From Rhexocercosporidium sp. MPI-PUGE-AT-0058 (lineage: Eukaryota; Ascomycota; Leotiomycetes; Helotiales): a stretch of DNA of 64,000 bases. The number at the start of each line of letters is the position of its first letter. Within the stretch, counting starts at the first letter, position 1. Below the pieces are notes generated by a model. The model did no database searches and had not been told where the DNA came from. It saw only the letters and a list, made by a program, of their open reading frames with translations. Position numbers and translations under genes: made by a program. The DNA is taken from positions 1,364,001 through 1,428,000 of the forward strand of contig JAGTJL010000014.1 in NCBI GenBank assembly GCA_020746875.1, in the 5' to 3' direction. This document shows, piece by piece, positions 23,123-33,814 of this stretch.

Positions 23123-23471
23123 GTCTCGCCTTGGTTTTTTCACCAATATGCCTGGATACACAAAGAACTGGGTCTGGCGGGGAGGTGACTTGTGGCACGA
23201 TCGCTGGCAAATCGTGATGACTGCCCAGCCCGAATTTATCCAGATTATCAGCTGGAACGACTTTGGAGAGAGCCATTATATCGGACCTCTGGTCGAAAAG
23301 GCATTCGGTGCCTTTGCAGCGGACAAGGGAAAGCCGCCTTTCAACTATGTTCGTGACATGCCGCACGACAGTCCGGAACGAAGAAACATCCTACTTGGCG
23401 TTAGCCTTCCTGACCTATACTTGTTGGAGAAACAAGTCTTAGCAGCATATAGATTGCTGGCCGACAAATAA
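23123..23471 (+). pseudogene. inverted internal segment of the GH71 gene
   Basis: The plus strand encodes VSPWF, then TNMPGYTKNWVWRGGDLW, QPEFIQIISWNDFGESHYIGP and FNYVRDMPHD, all from the catalytic domain of GH71 alpha-1,3-glucanases. The N-terminal and C-terminal parts of the same protein flank it on the opposite strand, in the right order for one gene. A one-base excess in the T run at 23135-23140 breaks the frame between SPWF and FTNMPGY. The frame ends at a TAA at 23469-23471. The stretch that should join DWVAIKSTTG to VSPWF (in the family roughly 80-100 residues) is absent. An assembly error is the main alternative to a real inversion plus deletion. Confidence 0.8.
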
Positions 23472-23516
23472 CTCCTAAGATGGAAACTGGAGTAGATAAT
23501 CAAATGGCTGACATAC

Positions 23517-24053
23517 CAGTTGTTGACTTGATGGCGACCCAGTCTTGGTAACGTTAGTCTACGTAGCAATTACACAGGAGCTTTACTCTCACCTTGAGCG
23601 CTTTCTGTGCCTTCAAATGTCGACACAAATGGTTGGTTGTTGTATTTGAAGTAGGCATTGTTTCCTTTGTACTGTTGGATGAGATTGAGCACATCGGAAG
23701 CTGCCCATTTGGATGGACCATAGTCGAAGGAGAAGAAGAGTTTGAAGCCGACGTTGTTTGCAGCCTGGAAAGCAAGAGCCAGCGGCCCAGCCTCGCCGGC
23801 TGCCATGTTGAGAGCAAAAGCATCGAGGTGTGCTGCTTTCGCAAGAGCCATTTCATTCTGCCATTCAGCAAGAGTGTAGGTTTGGCAATTGCCTACCTGC
23901 AAGTAACCAATCAGCAACAGGAATCGAAGCGAACAAAACAGTAAAGTAGGTATAACAACATACCATGAAATGCGCGAACGCAGACTTGGCCAGAACGTGA
24001 CATGGGCCCGCAAGCAGAAGGAGTTGCCAGACTAAGACAGAGAAAAATCTCAT
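23517..24053 (-). pseudogene. N-terminal part of GH71 alpha-1,3-glucanase (mutanase)
   Basis: Exons 23964-24053, 23593-23896 and 23517-23543 join in frame. The product starts with a signal peptide (MRFFSVLVWQLLLLAGPCHVLA). It continues with AHFMVGNCQTYTLAEWQNEM, AHLDAFALNMA, FKLFFSFDYG and QPFVSTFEGTES, all typical of the GH71 N-terminal region, and ends with DWVAIKSTTG at a good GTATGT donor. No acceptor exon follows on this strand, because the next part of the gene is inverted. GH71 enzymes cut alpha-1,3-glucan, a fungal wall polymer. This copy can be expected to make only a truncated secreted fragment, if anything. Confidence 0.82.
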
Positions 24054-24337
24054 CTTGACTGGGAATCAAGAAGTGATAGCAGATGGAGATGATCGCACAG
24101 ACTAAATGTCCAATGATTTGCAAGATAGTAGATTCGAACGGGTGATTTTTCCAGTCCAGATTGTTCGATCGTAGAGACTCTTACATATAGAACTTCTTTC
24201 ACGAGTGCTTCTCATTCAGTGCCTGTCGGGCCAAGGCCACGCTGCGCCCATTGTGAAAGTATACGGTGGCACAGTATGCACTCTGGGACCAGAACAGTTT
24301 GCAATCGGATCTCTTGTTAGAGTTGCCGATGTGTATA

Positions 24338-24349
24338 CTCCGTACGGAG
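24338..24349. promoter_or_regulatory. 12-bp palindrome CTCCGTACGGAG
   Basis: A perfect palindrome about 285 bp upstream of the GH71 start codon. It contains the inverted half-sites CCG and CGG with a 2-bp gap. It shares its arms with 24728-24739. Zn2Cys6 regulators bind paired CGG triplets, so it may be a binding site; it may equally be a transposon end motif. Confidence 0.3.
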
Positions 24350-24727
24350 GTACAGCAGGAAATCGTGGTAGTAGCATTAGCAGGCCTTTGTTGCCAAAGC
24401 AAGTCCCCCGGTAGCTTGGCCTCGAGCACTATACCATATCTGTAAACAGGCAGATCTCAATACGAGAACTGCTCTTTTCTCGTTCTGGCTTCGCTTTTTC
24501 TCTGTTAGAATTCCTCCTTATTCTGCTTGCTTGGCCATCTGCGTCCTTGCGCTAGACTCGTTCGGTAGTGTCTCCCGAAAGGAATACCCCCACGAGCCAG
24601 AAACCTACCTCTTCAACAAAGAAAGCTTGTAAGTTCAGTTGCTCCAAGGTATTCGACTGGTAAGTTAGGTTAGTCCTCGTCAATAGCGGTATATGCGTAG
24701 GTACACAGCCTCCTCAGTACAATAGTG

Positions 24728-24739
24728 CTCCGCGCGGAG
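24728..24739. promoter_or_regulatory. 12-bp palindrome CTCCGCGCGGAG
   Basis: A second perfect palindrome with the same arms (CTCCG/CGGAG) about 675 bp upstream of the GH71 start. It differs from 24338-24349 only in the two central bases. Confidence 0.3.
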
Positions 24740-24835
24740 CCGACTGATTCAGGAAGCTGGGGGCTAGGGGTAACTGGCACGTGGGGTTATGCGGGGGCAG
24801 GAGAGTCAGTCGCGAAGGGATATTTCAGCCATCTC

Positions 24836-25030
24836 CTCTACCTGCCATTCCGAGGTGGGTGTTAAAGGGTTCTTTGTTTACAAGGCTTTAAAGATAAGCG
24901 ATGTCTATTAAAAGAATGATTGGGGTTCTAACATTGTATGTGGCGTGACATGTGGGCAAGCGAAGAAAGAAACGATCAGCTGCAGCCCCACCTCCCTCAA
25001 GATCGTATCATTCTACATCTAGATATCTAC
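24836..25030 (+). repeat. dispersed ~200 bp repeat, copy 2
   Basis: Same orientation as 19480-19694, so the GH71 island is bracketed by direct repeats about 5.3 kb apart. Its right end CATCTAGATATCTAC matches copy 1 exactly over 15 bp; the middle GATGTCTATTAAAAG block is nearly identical. It lacks the 14-bp triplication of copy 1. Confidence 0.7.
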
Positions 25031-25083
25031 GGGTCGTTATATGACATTTCTAATTTCCAAAAAAAAATATTGGATGAAAGAAT

Positions 25084-26393
25084 CTATATCTTCGGCGACT
25101 CTCCCAGAAAGCCACCTACCACAGCCTGCAGCAATTGATTCGCAATGGCCGTTCTGGGAGGAAGTCTCAATCCCCCCTCAACATATCCCTCGCCAGCCGG
25201 CTCGCCCAATCCACTCGTACCAACCTTCAACGCCTCTCTAACCTCATCCATCTCAACCCACTTCGCATCCTCCAACTCCGGATCATGCTCCAAGTGGATC
25301 TTCTCTCCGTCCGGCAACGCCTGCCCAATAGCTCCAATCATCAGATTAGCAGGATAAGGCCAGGGCTGGGTAGAGTGGATGACCACACGCCCGAGATGGA
25401 CTCCAGCTTCCTCCCAGACTTCTCTCCGTACGGCTTCTTCTACTGATTCAGCGGGTTCGCAGAAGCCTGCGAGAGTGCTGTACCAGTATGGAGGCCAGCG
25501 CTTTTGACGACCTAGCAGGATGCGCTTGGCGTCGTGACTTACTACGGCCATGATCACTGTAGGGTCGGTGCGGGGAAATGAGAGGTTGGAGATGCCTTTT
25601 CTTGTCACGCAGGCGAGTCGCTCACGGGGGGTTGCTAGGACAGATATAGCTCCTCCTTGCGCGGTTGGGAGGGAAGAGAAGTCTGTTGGTGGACAGACTC
25701 GTTTGGTTCCTGCGTTGACAGATAGGGTTGGTTGACCGCAACCTCCGCAGAAAGGATTCCTGGCGTTCCAGTCTATCAGAGCTCGTGCTTGTGCGTATAT
25801 AGCAGCTAAATATTCTGTCAGTCTTGTGGTCTTTCCTCTCATGTAAGAAATTGCTTACCTTCTAGAGCATTCAGCGTCATATGCATACGGCCCTCAATGA
25901 ATGTTGATCCAGTTGCCTTCGCAGCCTCAATAACCTCATTTGCCTCCTTCTCCACCGTCCCTCTAGGCGTAACATCCACCGCAAAGTACGGTCTTCCTTG
26001 ATATATCCCATGTTCGAACCCATCCTTCTTCTTCTCATCCAAACCCAGAAACAAAACCAGCGGCAATGTAACAGCAGAATTATACTCCTTAATCATAGTC
26101 TCCTCCGACTTCTCAAATGGATTCTCCCCAATCAGCGGCTTGACATCTTTGTGAGCCACATACGCCAGCTGTGTGGGGTCTTTGGCCAACGGTGCCAGGT
26201 CGTTGAAGAGCAGGAAGGATGTGCTCGGGTGGACGAGGGCTTTACTAATGAAGTCGTGGTTTGTTCGCAGGAAGGATACACGGTTCAGGGGACTGCCTGA
26301 GAAGTAGTTGGCAACTTCGCGCCCGAATTTCCGGCTGAGCATAGAGTCCACGTCGTGATGGGCGGGGTCGGGGAGGGAGGGCTGAGGGGGCAT
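25084..26393 (-). CDS. npy1: NADH pyrophosphatase (Nudix, NPY1/NUDT12-type)
   Basis: It hydrolyses NADH, NAD and NAD-capped substrates to NMNH/NMN and AMP. Exons 25859-26393 and 25084-25805 join across a 53-nt intron (GTAAGC...TAG), giving 418 aa, the expected size. The N-terminal half is the SQPLD-type domain of the family. CGGCGQPT with KRVCPP is the zinc-ribbon region; only three cysteines are seen. GFCEPAESVEEAVRREVWEEAGV at about residues 276-298 is a complete Nudix box (GX5EX7REUXEEXGU). The yeast homologue is peroxisomal. The C-terminus here ends SPKI, a poor PTS1, so peroxisomal targeting is uncertain. Confidence 0.93.
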
Positions 26394-26934
26394 GGCGTGG
26401 ATATATGGGGACTGAGTGGAGAGATTGGCTTGAGGGCTAGGAGACCTACAAGTTGTAGTAGATAATATTTTTGTAAAAGAGAGCCCGCTCTGGAATGGAG
26501 AAGAGGGGTGAAGGGAAGGAATTGGAAAAGGTTAGCTAGAGGCATAGTGCGCTGTCTATGTAATGGTGGGGTAGACTTTGGATGCGCTATCCGAGTCGGG
26601 GATTGCTCAGCAGAAGTAGTCCTTATCGCCGAAGAGGGTACTGGATCCGGAGAATAGTAAACACACCAAACTACAATTCCCAATGTCGTATAAACATCAC
26701 AGGACATTAGGATCAGTAAACAGACTTCTTAATTTTGCCTAGGAAACTTTCGGCCGAGGCAGGAGAAGACCTCCGAGAATTAGCCACACTCACGTGACCT
26801 GAACAACAACTACAGTCGTTCGGATCCTTTTCAGTCTCAACCCTCTTCACAGTCTAAAGCTATGTAACATTTTGGTGACATTGCCGGGAACTACGATACC
26901 ATATTGAAACTAGGTATCCACGTCGTTCTTGCCC
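26394..26934. other. intergenic, NPY1 upstream region
   Basis: Between the npy1 start and the stop of the small gene at 26935. Only non-conserved frames are seen. Confidence 0.35.
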
Positions 26935-27360
26935 TCACTTTTTGTCACTCTTATTGACATCCATCTCTTCAAGCTCGGGGAGTTCGGTTCCATCTCCAAC
27001 TGAATCCGTAGCAGGCGAGTTAAAGATTGAATCCAGATCGGACTTGTCGACGTTGGTCGTACTTCGGCGAAGCTGCTAGAGAGTCAATTTAATATCGGAG
27101 GCCACATACGATAACCACGTACCTCAGCGATATTTCCAAAGATCGTCTCCAAGGTGAGACCGCCTCTGGTGGTGTGTAGCTTTGGAGGAGGGTATGGTGA
27201 CTTGTTTGGGCCTGGTTTGCCACGACGAATCTTTCCCGGTGTGAGCTGATGGAAGAGAAGGACTTGGAATCGTCTGCGGGAATCGTACCTCCTTGAAGAC
27301 GGCGATTGCAGCCTTTGCAGCCCGTGGGAGAAAGCTCTTGGAGGTTCCTTTGCCAGCCAT
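26935..27360 (-). CDS. small orphan protein, 110 aa
   Basis: Three short exons join with full splice consensus: 27289-27360, 27123-27245 and 26935-27072; introns are 43 and 50 nt. The product is basic at the N-terminus (MAGKGTSKSFLPRAAKAA, then TPGKIRRGKPGPNKSPYPPP) and acidic at the C-terminus (ELPELEEMDVNKSDKK). The middle, GGLTLETIFGNIAELRRS, is predicted helical. There is no signal peptide or membrane segment. The charge split and proline patch suggest a nuclear or RNA-related protein, but I recognise no family. The clean splicing into one open frame is the main support. Confidence 0.6.
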
Positions 27361-30282
27361 CTTGGCGATTGATGCAGTTGTTGATTGTTCTTTGCTTTCT
27401 CTTTGTCTCGAGGTTGTATGTTGTGAGAGTGAACTCGAATATGTTTGTGGTTGCGCTAGGCTAGCGAAAGTGAAAGGTAAACAAAAACTGTCTGCCTGAA
27501 AATGGTGGGGGACGACAGTTGAAGGTGAATTTCTGCATCTGATGCTAGTCTCCTTGTACAATGGACAAACTTTCAAGGTGAATGCAGGCTCGTATTTGAT
27601 ACCCATCAAGAACTTCCAAGCTCCAAGAGAGTTAAGAAGGCTCCTTAAAGTAGGCTCGCAGCATGGCAGGTTTGTCCCAGCTGTCTTTCATCTAGCAGTC
27701 CGAGCAAGCACCTGCTTTGCCATGGTACAACTAACTCCTAAGATATTACGGCCAGTACGTAATACTCTTCTAATTAGCAAAAGCTCTCATCCATGACCCT
27801 ACGCTCAAAATACCTACTCCATCAATGCATCTAACCCGATTTTTCAATCCCTCTTTCCCCATGACCAGCTACTCAATTAATATGCACTTACACCGGCTCG
27901 GTCTCTTTAACGCCATGATTCAACCTAACAGCATCAAGAAACACTTCTCACTCTTCCAGTGTCCTCTCCCAAACCAGAAAGGTCAAGCCATACCCACCAG
28001 ACTCAAGATCACGCTCTCCAATCAGGAACAAGTATCTCGGATGTCAAAAGCTGCGACTTAGAGAATCCAAGGCTGTTGTTGTGTTCTTCGATAGCGTGAT
28101 TTATTTGAATACTGTCCCGTAGTGGAACCACGTTGTGTGTGATGTATCGGCGCTTTTGGAATCTGGGACGCTTTGAGGAGAGAAATCAGCCCCGTGTTCT
28201 TGGAGAGTTCATTGAGAGAGGTGTAGGACTCATGCACACCCTTTGACAAGCCTCTGCTTGAAAAAGCTGCAGTTGTTCCCTCGATCTGCGGCTACTGCTC
28301 GCGAGAATCAGTAATCTTATCTTGGGTATCATACAATTTACACAAATACAATATCAAATATCAATAGCACGAACCTACTAGTACTCTACGCCTACCGTCG
28401 ATACTAACCAATTTTCATCTCAATGCTTTTGTTAAGGCGGAACTATCAAATTGTATATGAGATACCTTTAATCGATGTTGTGAGTCTCAGTGGAGGGAGG
28501 ACTCGATGCATGTACATTATCCATCAATTTTTAGCATCTAGATATCTCAAAATATACAGAAACATATAAATGAGCCGTTCATTGGCATGCAAAGGCCACT
28601 ACAAGCATGAGCTAGCTGCCGAGATGATCATGTGTTCGAAATGCAGCAAAATTCAGTCACAATATTTGACACTTTCAAAAGCATACTGCTGCCATATCGA
28701 AGACAATAGGGTCTTGGTAGTATTTGTATGACAGAATGATGCAAACAAGGGCAAAGGTGGTCTACATATCGAGTTGTCAACATCAAGAAAGTCTTTAACA
28801 CTTTTACCTCAGCGATACCGTTGTTACGGAGTGGGATCACTCGGCCAAAATTTATTTCGGCCCACTCAAAACATAATTGCAAATTCTACGGCCTCACATG
28901 CCGGATCACACAGGAGTATTCCTTCCCTACGGCGAAGATGTCCTTTGGTGATTCTTACGATTCTACACCTGGTGGTGTGACCGATTCAGACCCGGATGCG
29001 ACATCCGCTCAGACCAGCTCCTGCCCTCCCCGAGTGGGCAATATTCAAGATGCAAGACAAATATGAAAGCTCAGACCTGCAATTGCGGAAGGTAAAAACC
29101 CTGCCGGAGCCCGCTTAAATAAGTAGCCGCCTTATCAGTCTCCACTCAACCAGACTCCCGGGATTTCATGCATTGCCGAATCCAAACGGGGCACTGCAAA
29201 ATTGACAAGTTACAACAATGTCAGTCGGGACGAGTGTGGCCAGACCGAATTTTTGGAATCCGCAAGATTTCCCAAGCCGGAAGGTGTCTACTTTCAGACT
29301 TCCTCTGAGATGCTGTTGAGATCGTGGTCATCATGTCGGTTGCTGTTGCTGTTGATGTTGAAGATGTCGGTGACGAGACGACCGGTCTCCTCTTTCTCCG
29401 ACAACGTGCCTGCCTTCTATCTGACTTATCGGTTTTCAAAGTCTGTCTTTCCGTCGTTGTTTCATCAGTATCATGGTCTAACACTCTTCGCCTTCGCTCG
29501 CTTATTGAAACCATCTGGAGCCAAACCGCTATCACACACAGCTTCATCTGTCAATGCTACAATCCCTTCGGCAACAGAGCACCACCACAATCAGATCCAC
29601 GCCGTCCACACCAATGCAAACTCGCCACTCCTTACGGAGAGTATGTGAGATCGGATATACATCTCCCGCAGCGCATCTACGGCTACCGAGTTCGTGGGGT
29701 TTGCATGCATTACATCTCACTCTGCACTATCTAAGTCCAGCCCTGCAGATGTGAAAATCAATAGATTCCACAACGTCTGTCACCCCACCGAAGCTCGGTT
29801 CGAAATAAGAGCCCAACGCTTTGTTTGCACGGATGCAACCGCGTGAATTGACAGGGGTGAGAACCTTGTCTCCAAGATCTGGGGACTGCCACACCCACAA
29901 CGGAGCCACTCTTATACGACGCCTCTTTCCCTCATCTCGTGTCGTGCGAGGAAACAAGGAAGAGAAACGTCCTGCAATACTTGCTTTTGGCTCTTCTTGC
30001 GAATTGTCAGAGGGTCTGGACTCGTTAGTCGTTACCGACTGTTAGGGTCCGAGAGGGTGTTGGTTCGGACTACTAAGCATACAGACGAATAATATCTTTC
30101 GGTACGGAAGTAGTGATTGATTGATTTCTGTATATGAGTGCTAGCGATCCTCTCCACGGGGTGACATCCAGAACCGACCCGAACTAAGCCACAGTTTGTC
30201 ATTATCATCAGATATCAGAACCTCCGGATCGTTCTGCATTTCTTCTCCTCTGAAGCAAATGTACTTATCCTACAATCACATC
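27361..30282. other. 2.9 kb gene-poor stretch
   Basis: Many overlapping short frames on both strands, none with a known family, signal peptide or consistent splicing. The least unlikely is a 108-codon Ser/Thr/Arg-rich minus frame at 29221-29547 and a 42-codon plus frame near 28939, neither supportable. The 15-bp end motif of the dispersed repeat recurs in part near 28536. Confidence 0.35.
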
Positions 30283-31629
30283 ATGGTTTCTCCAATTGAT
30301 TACTCACATGTCCCAGCCCTCGGTTCGCCTCGAGGTATGACGGCGAACTTTATCGATCCTCCGACTATCGCCTGTTCTGTACTGGACGTTGGCCTGCCTT
30401 TAAGTGTGATATCGACCATTTTCGTAGCAGTGAGGGTATACACAAGATTGAAAACGGTGAAGTCGCCGGGCTGGGATGACAGTCAGTTTTTTCCTTTTCG
30501 AATCTAAAGTCAACAGCTGATGTATCTTCCTAGTGCTACTCGGACTTGGAATGGTAAGAATCATTCTCGGTCCATTGAATGTCAAGTATGGTTGCTAAAC
30601 GGCTCCATCTAGGCATTATCTTGGACCTTCTGTGCTTTGGGAATCGCTGGTTCGTAGCTTTCTCTTACCTCAAAGATCTCTACTATCAGAATAGCTCTAT
30701 TTACCTCAGTATCACTCACAGCTCCACAGAAGGTCAATACGGCTACGGAGTTGACATCTGGAACCTCTACACCATCGACGCACTCAACTTTCTCAAACTC
30801 AACATCGCCTCCCAGACCATCTATCACCTCGCCCTCCTAACGACCAAACTCTCTATCCTACTCACCCTGCTACATCACATTAATAACATAGCCCTATCTC
30901 TCGCATTTCGCATTTGGTGTTCGCGATCTTCGCCTTCACAGCCATCTACAGTCTGATATCTATCTTCGTCGCTATCTTTGGATGCTCGCCTGTTAACGCC
31001 GCTTGGGATATAAGGATTGAGAATGCGAAGTGTATCGATAAAGCAGCGTATGCGTGGGTCTATGGGGTGTGCAATGTCTTGAGAAGTTGGGCCAAATTCG
31101 GGGTGGGATTGTTTGTCTGTTTGAGGAAGGGACTGTTGGGAAGAGGAGTGCGGAGAGGTGGACGCTGGTGTTTGGGTATTGCGGTTATTGGGGGTGCTTG
31201 TGTGGTTGTAACCCACTTGTGGGTGGTGGGAAAGTGGCTAATGGAAGCAGCCTCTGCATAACCAGTATCGTTCGTCTCGTCATCGCAGTCTCATATCTAC
31301 ACAGCGAGAATTTCACTCGCTTCAAGGTCTAACTTGGTCGGTGTCCCTTTCATCCCCCGTCCACTCACTTGCCATTGAAGAGCTCAGCTAACATATCCCA
31401 GCACGATGGTGGTATGTTCCCCTCATGACATCAAGCGAAGCATGCCAATAGCAAGTACTACCAGCTAACACCACCCAGCGAAATCGAAATCACTAGCTTC
31501 CTAACCGTGGCATCCCTCCTCGCCATTCACCCCCTCCTGACCGACCTCTTCCCAACGCATTTCCCACCCCTCAGCACCTCACACAACATCAAACCCCCTC
31601 ATTCTCGCCCTGCCCTTCTCGAAAAATGA
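30283..31629 (+). pseudogene. degenerate fungal rhodopsin-like 7-TM protein
   Basis: The first exons look normal: 30283-30481, 30534-30553, 30613-30649 and 30730 onward join to VGLPLSVISTIFVAVRVYTR, GWDD, YGYGVDIWNL and LALLTTKLSILLTLL. This is the start of the large fungal family of rhodopsin-domain integral membrane proteins. Past about 30870 the frame changes without room for an intron, to FAIFAFTAIYSLISIFVAIFGCSPVNAAWD. After GVCNVL the expected LPIP helix is missing. SLCITSIVRLVIAVSYL then reappears in a third frame, with a stop after FTRFKV. Several indels therefore break it. An intact gene with unseen introns is less likely. Confidence 0.55.
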
Positions 31630-32678
31630 CCGTCTCGACCTGTGATAGGAGAGTGCTGGGTGGGAGTGTGGCGAAGAAAGGCGCGGTGGTTAAGACGGTT
31701 GTGTATGATGTTAAATATGAGGCGTGACTTTTATTGAGGGGCGAGAATTGGCAGTTGTGGGAGTGGAAACCACAGGTATAACCCGAGGGAAGTTGTTGGA
31801 TATACATATATCTATACGTAGTTTTCGGTGCCGAGGATAGCATGGATCGTGGTTGTGGTGTTTGGCAATGGGACAGGGGACAGGGTCGGAGGAGGCCTGC
31901 GAGCTCAGGATTTTGTTTTGTTTCCGTTGCCGAGAGTGAGCGATTTTCCTGATACCCACCCATTCCTTATCCTTTCCTTCTATCTCTGTTCAAACTTCGA
32001 GTTTCGGCTTTGTTGACAGCACTTTCGTTTGGGAATTTCTTTTGTTCGGATGGGATACTTTGGCTTTTCTATGGCGGATCTAGTGGCTTCTCCTACATAA
32101 TCTCCAAAAATAGGAATAAGGGTCGCAAGATCTGCTGGATTGCCGGATTGGTTAGATGCGGTTGGAGGGATGCCTTTCAAGGTTTAAGTCAGAGTTATAT
32201 TTCACTTGAGTTCCTTTCGGTGTGTATCCTGAGATAGTACAGAGAAAGTAGATGGCAGCGCAGAACATATCAATCAAATTGAAGAAGTATCTGTGGCGGT
32301 ACCTGCCAAATGCCGTTCATTTGTAAGTTGTACCTGGTACACTACCACACACATAGTACATTACAGGGATTCTTTCGATAACCCAGAAGAATCAAACTTT
32401 GTCCCCCCTCGTTCCAAATTAAAAACAAACCCCGATTTTTGTAGACCACCTACGCTGATGCGATGTCATTTTTTCCTTCCATTTTCCCATGAACTCCCGG
32501 CCCGCAGAACATAAATTCAGCAGAAAATAAAGAGACAAACAACAGACAAATAGAAGAAAACAATGCAAGCGCTTTTCCAATCCAATTCAGATATGCACCG
32601 GTACTGTACACCTTGCTGCGAAGCCTGACTGTCTGTCTGTCTTTGACCGAAAAATAATAATAGAGATGTTCAAAAAGC
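31630..32678. other. intergenic, nothing recognised
   Basis: About 1 kb between the degenerate 7-TM gene and the 3' end of the PQ-loop gene. No supportable coding frame, RNA gene or repeat was seen. Confidence 0.4.
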
Positions 32679-33814
32679 TTAGTCCTCCCTCTCAAGTAAA
32701 GGTCTCGAGTCTCTCGACTCAGTTCTCGCATGACCATTCTCAACCGCACTTTCCACCATCACAGGAACGTCTCTATAGATGAAGAACTGCGCAAAAATTC
32801 CCATATCCAAGAACAGTGTTCCGAGACTCCCCGCCAACCAAGACGCATTGATCAGGATATACCGTCCGTAAATCGCGCCCGCTTCTCCACGCGCACATCG
32901 GCCTCGGCGGCCTATACAGTGCGGCTCGTAGGCGAAGATGCTGAGCACGTAGGTGAGGTTCCCGATGCATGCGAAGAGGAAGAAGAGCATGGAGACGCCT
33001 TCGGTGCTCTTGCGTCTGTAATTGAGGAGGAGTTGCGGGATGCGAGAGCCGAGATACAGCACAGCGCAGAAGTAGCCGAAGATCTGGCCCCAGAGATTGA
33101 GTGTGAGTGGTTCGGGATGAGGGTGTTTTGGCGAGCGGTGGTGGTAGTGCGATTGTCCGCTTTGAGAACGGTTACTGATCCACCATCCTAGGATGCCGGC
33201 GGCGCAGACCATGATGATTGAGACGAGATTGAAGAGGGTTGCTTGGAGACGAGTGGTAGGTTTCTTGATTGCTGGGGGGTCTTGAGGGTGAGGTGCGTCG
33301 AGGAGGGGCACAGCTGGGGAGAGATGACTCGCTGAGACTGAGCTGGAGCGGCGGTCGTGATTGATGTCTGAGGGGGCGAGTAGGCCTGTTCGCTCGTCTG
33401 CTTCGCCGAGATTGCTTCTTTGCTTTGGGGGGACGACCTCGTCTTTCCAGGTGAAGCCACGGTAGTAGAAACATTGCAAGAGAAGAACAATGTCGGCAAT
33501 TGTATAGTAGATGGCCAGGATCAACATCGTAGGCAAGACTCCTTGAAGAATGGCGCCGAGGATATTGAACACATCGCCCGCCAACCAGACGATGATGAAT
33601 TGCAGGGACAAGCCATCCGCGGATCTACGTCTGAAATTCTCGACAATCTGAGGAGAGAAGACTACGATCCAACATGCGATAGATATTGATCTAGCTTCTT
33701 GTTAGAAATTTTGTGCAAAGGTTTGCTAGTGAGGTGCATGTGAAAATGCACTAACCCGAGGATGCCACTAATCGCCGTGATTGACAAATTGAGCGTCTCA
33801 GTCGGAGGAACCAT
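32679..33814 (-). CDS. vacuolar PQ-loop membrane protein (Ypq1/Rtc2-like)
   Basis: Two exons, 33756-33814 and 32679-33690, with a 65-nt intron, give 356 aa. Two PQ-loop repeats are clear: VVFSPQIVENFRRRSADGLS in the N-terminal half and SRIPQLLLNYRRKSTEGVS in the C-terminal half, each followed by helices. About seven membrane segments are visible. A polar loop of about 100 residues with the di-leucine-like GLLAPSD separates the halves. Ypq proteins export cationic amino acids from the vacuole and are related to lysosomal PQLC2. The same location and role are inferred. Confidence 0.88.

Noticed and set aside
24205..24429. Frames on both strands upstream of the GH71 start
   Set aside because: They have no conserved motif and sit in the promoter region with the palindromes; no family is recognised.
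29221..29734. 108-codon minus and 136-codon plus overlapping frames
   Set aside because: They overlap each other, are low-complexity, and lack any domain or splice logic. Neither strand is preferred.
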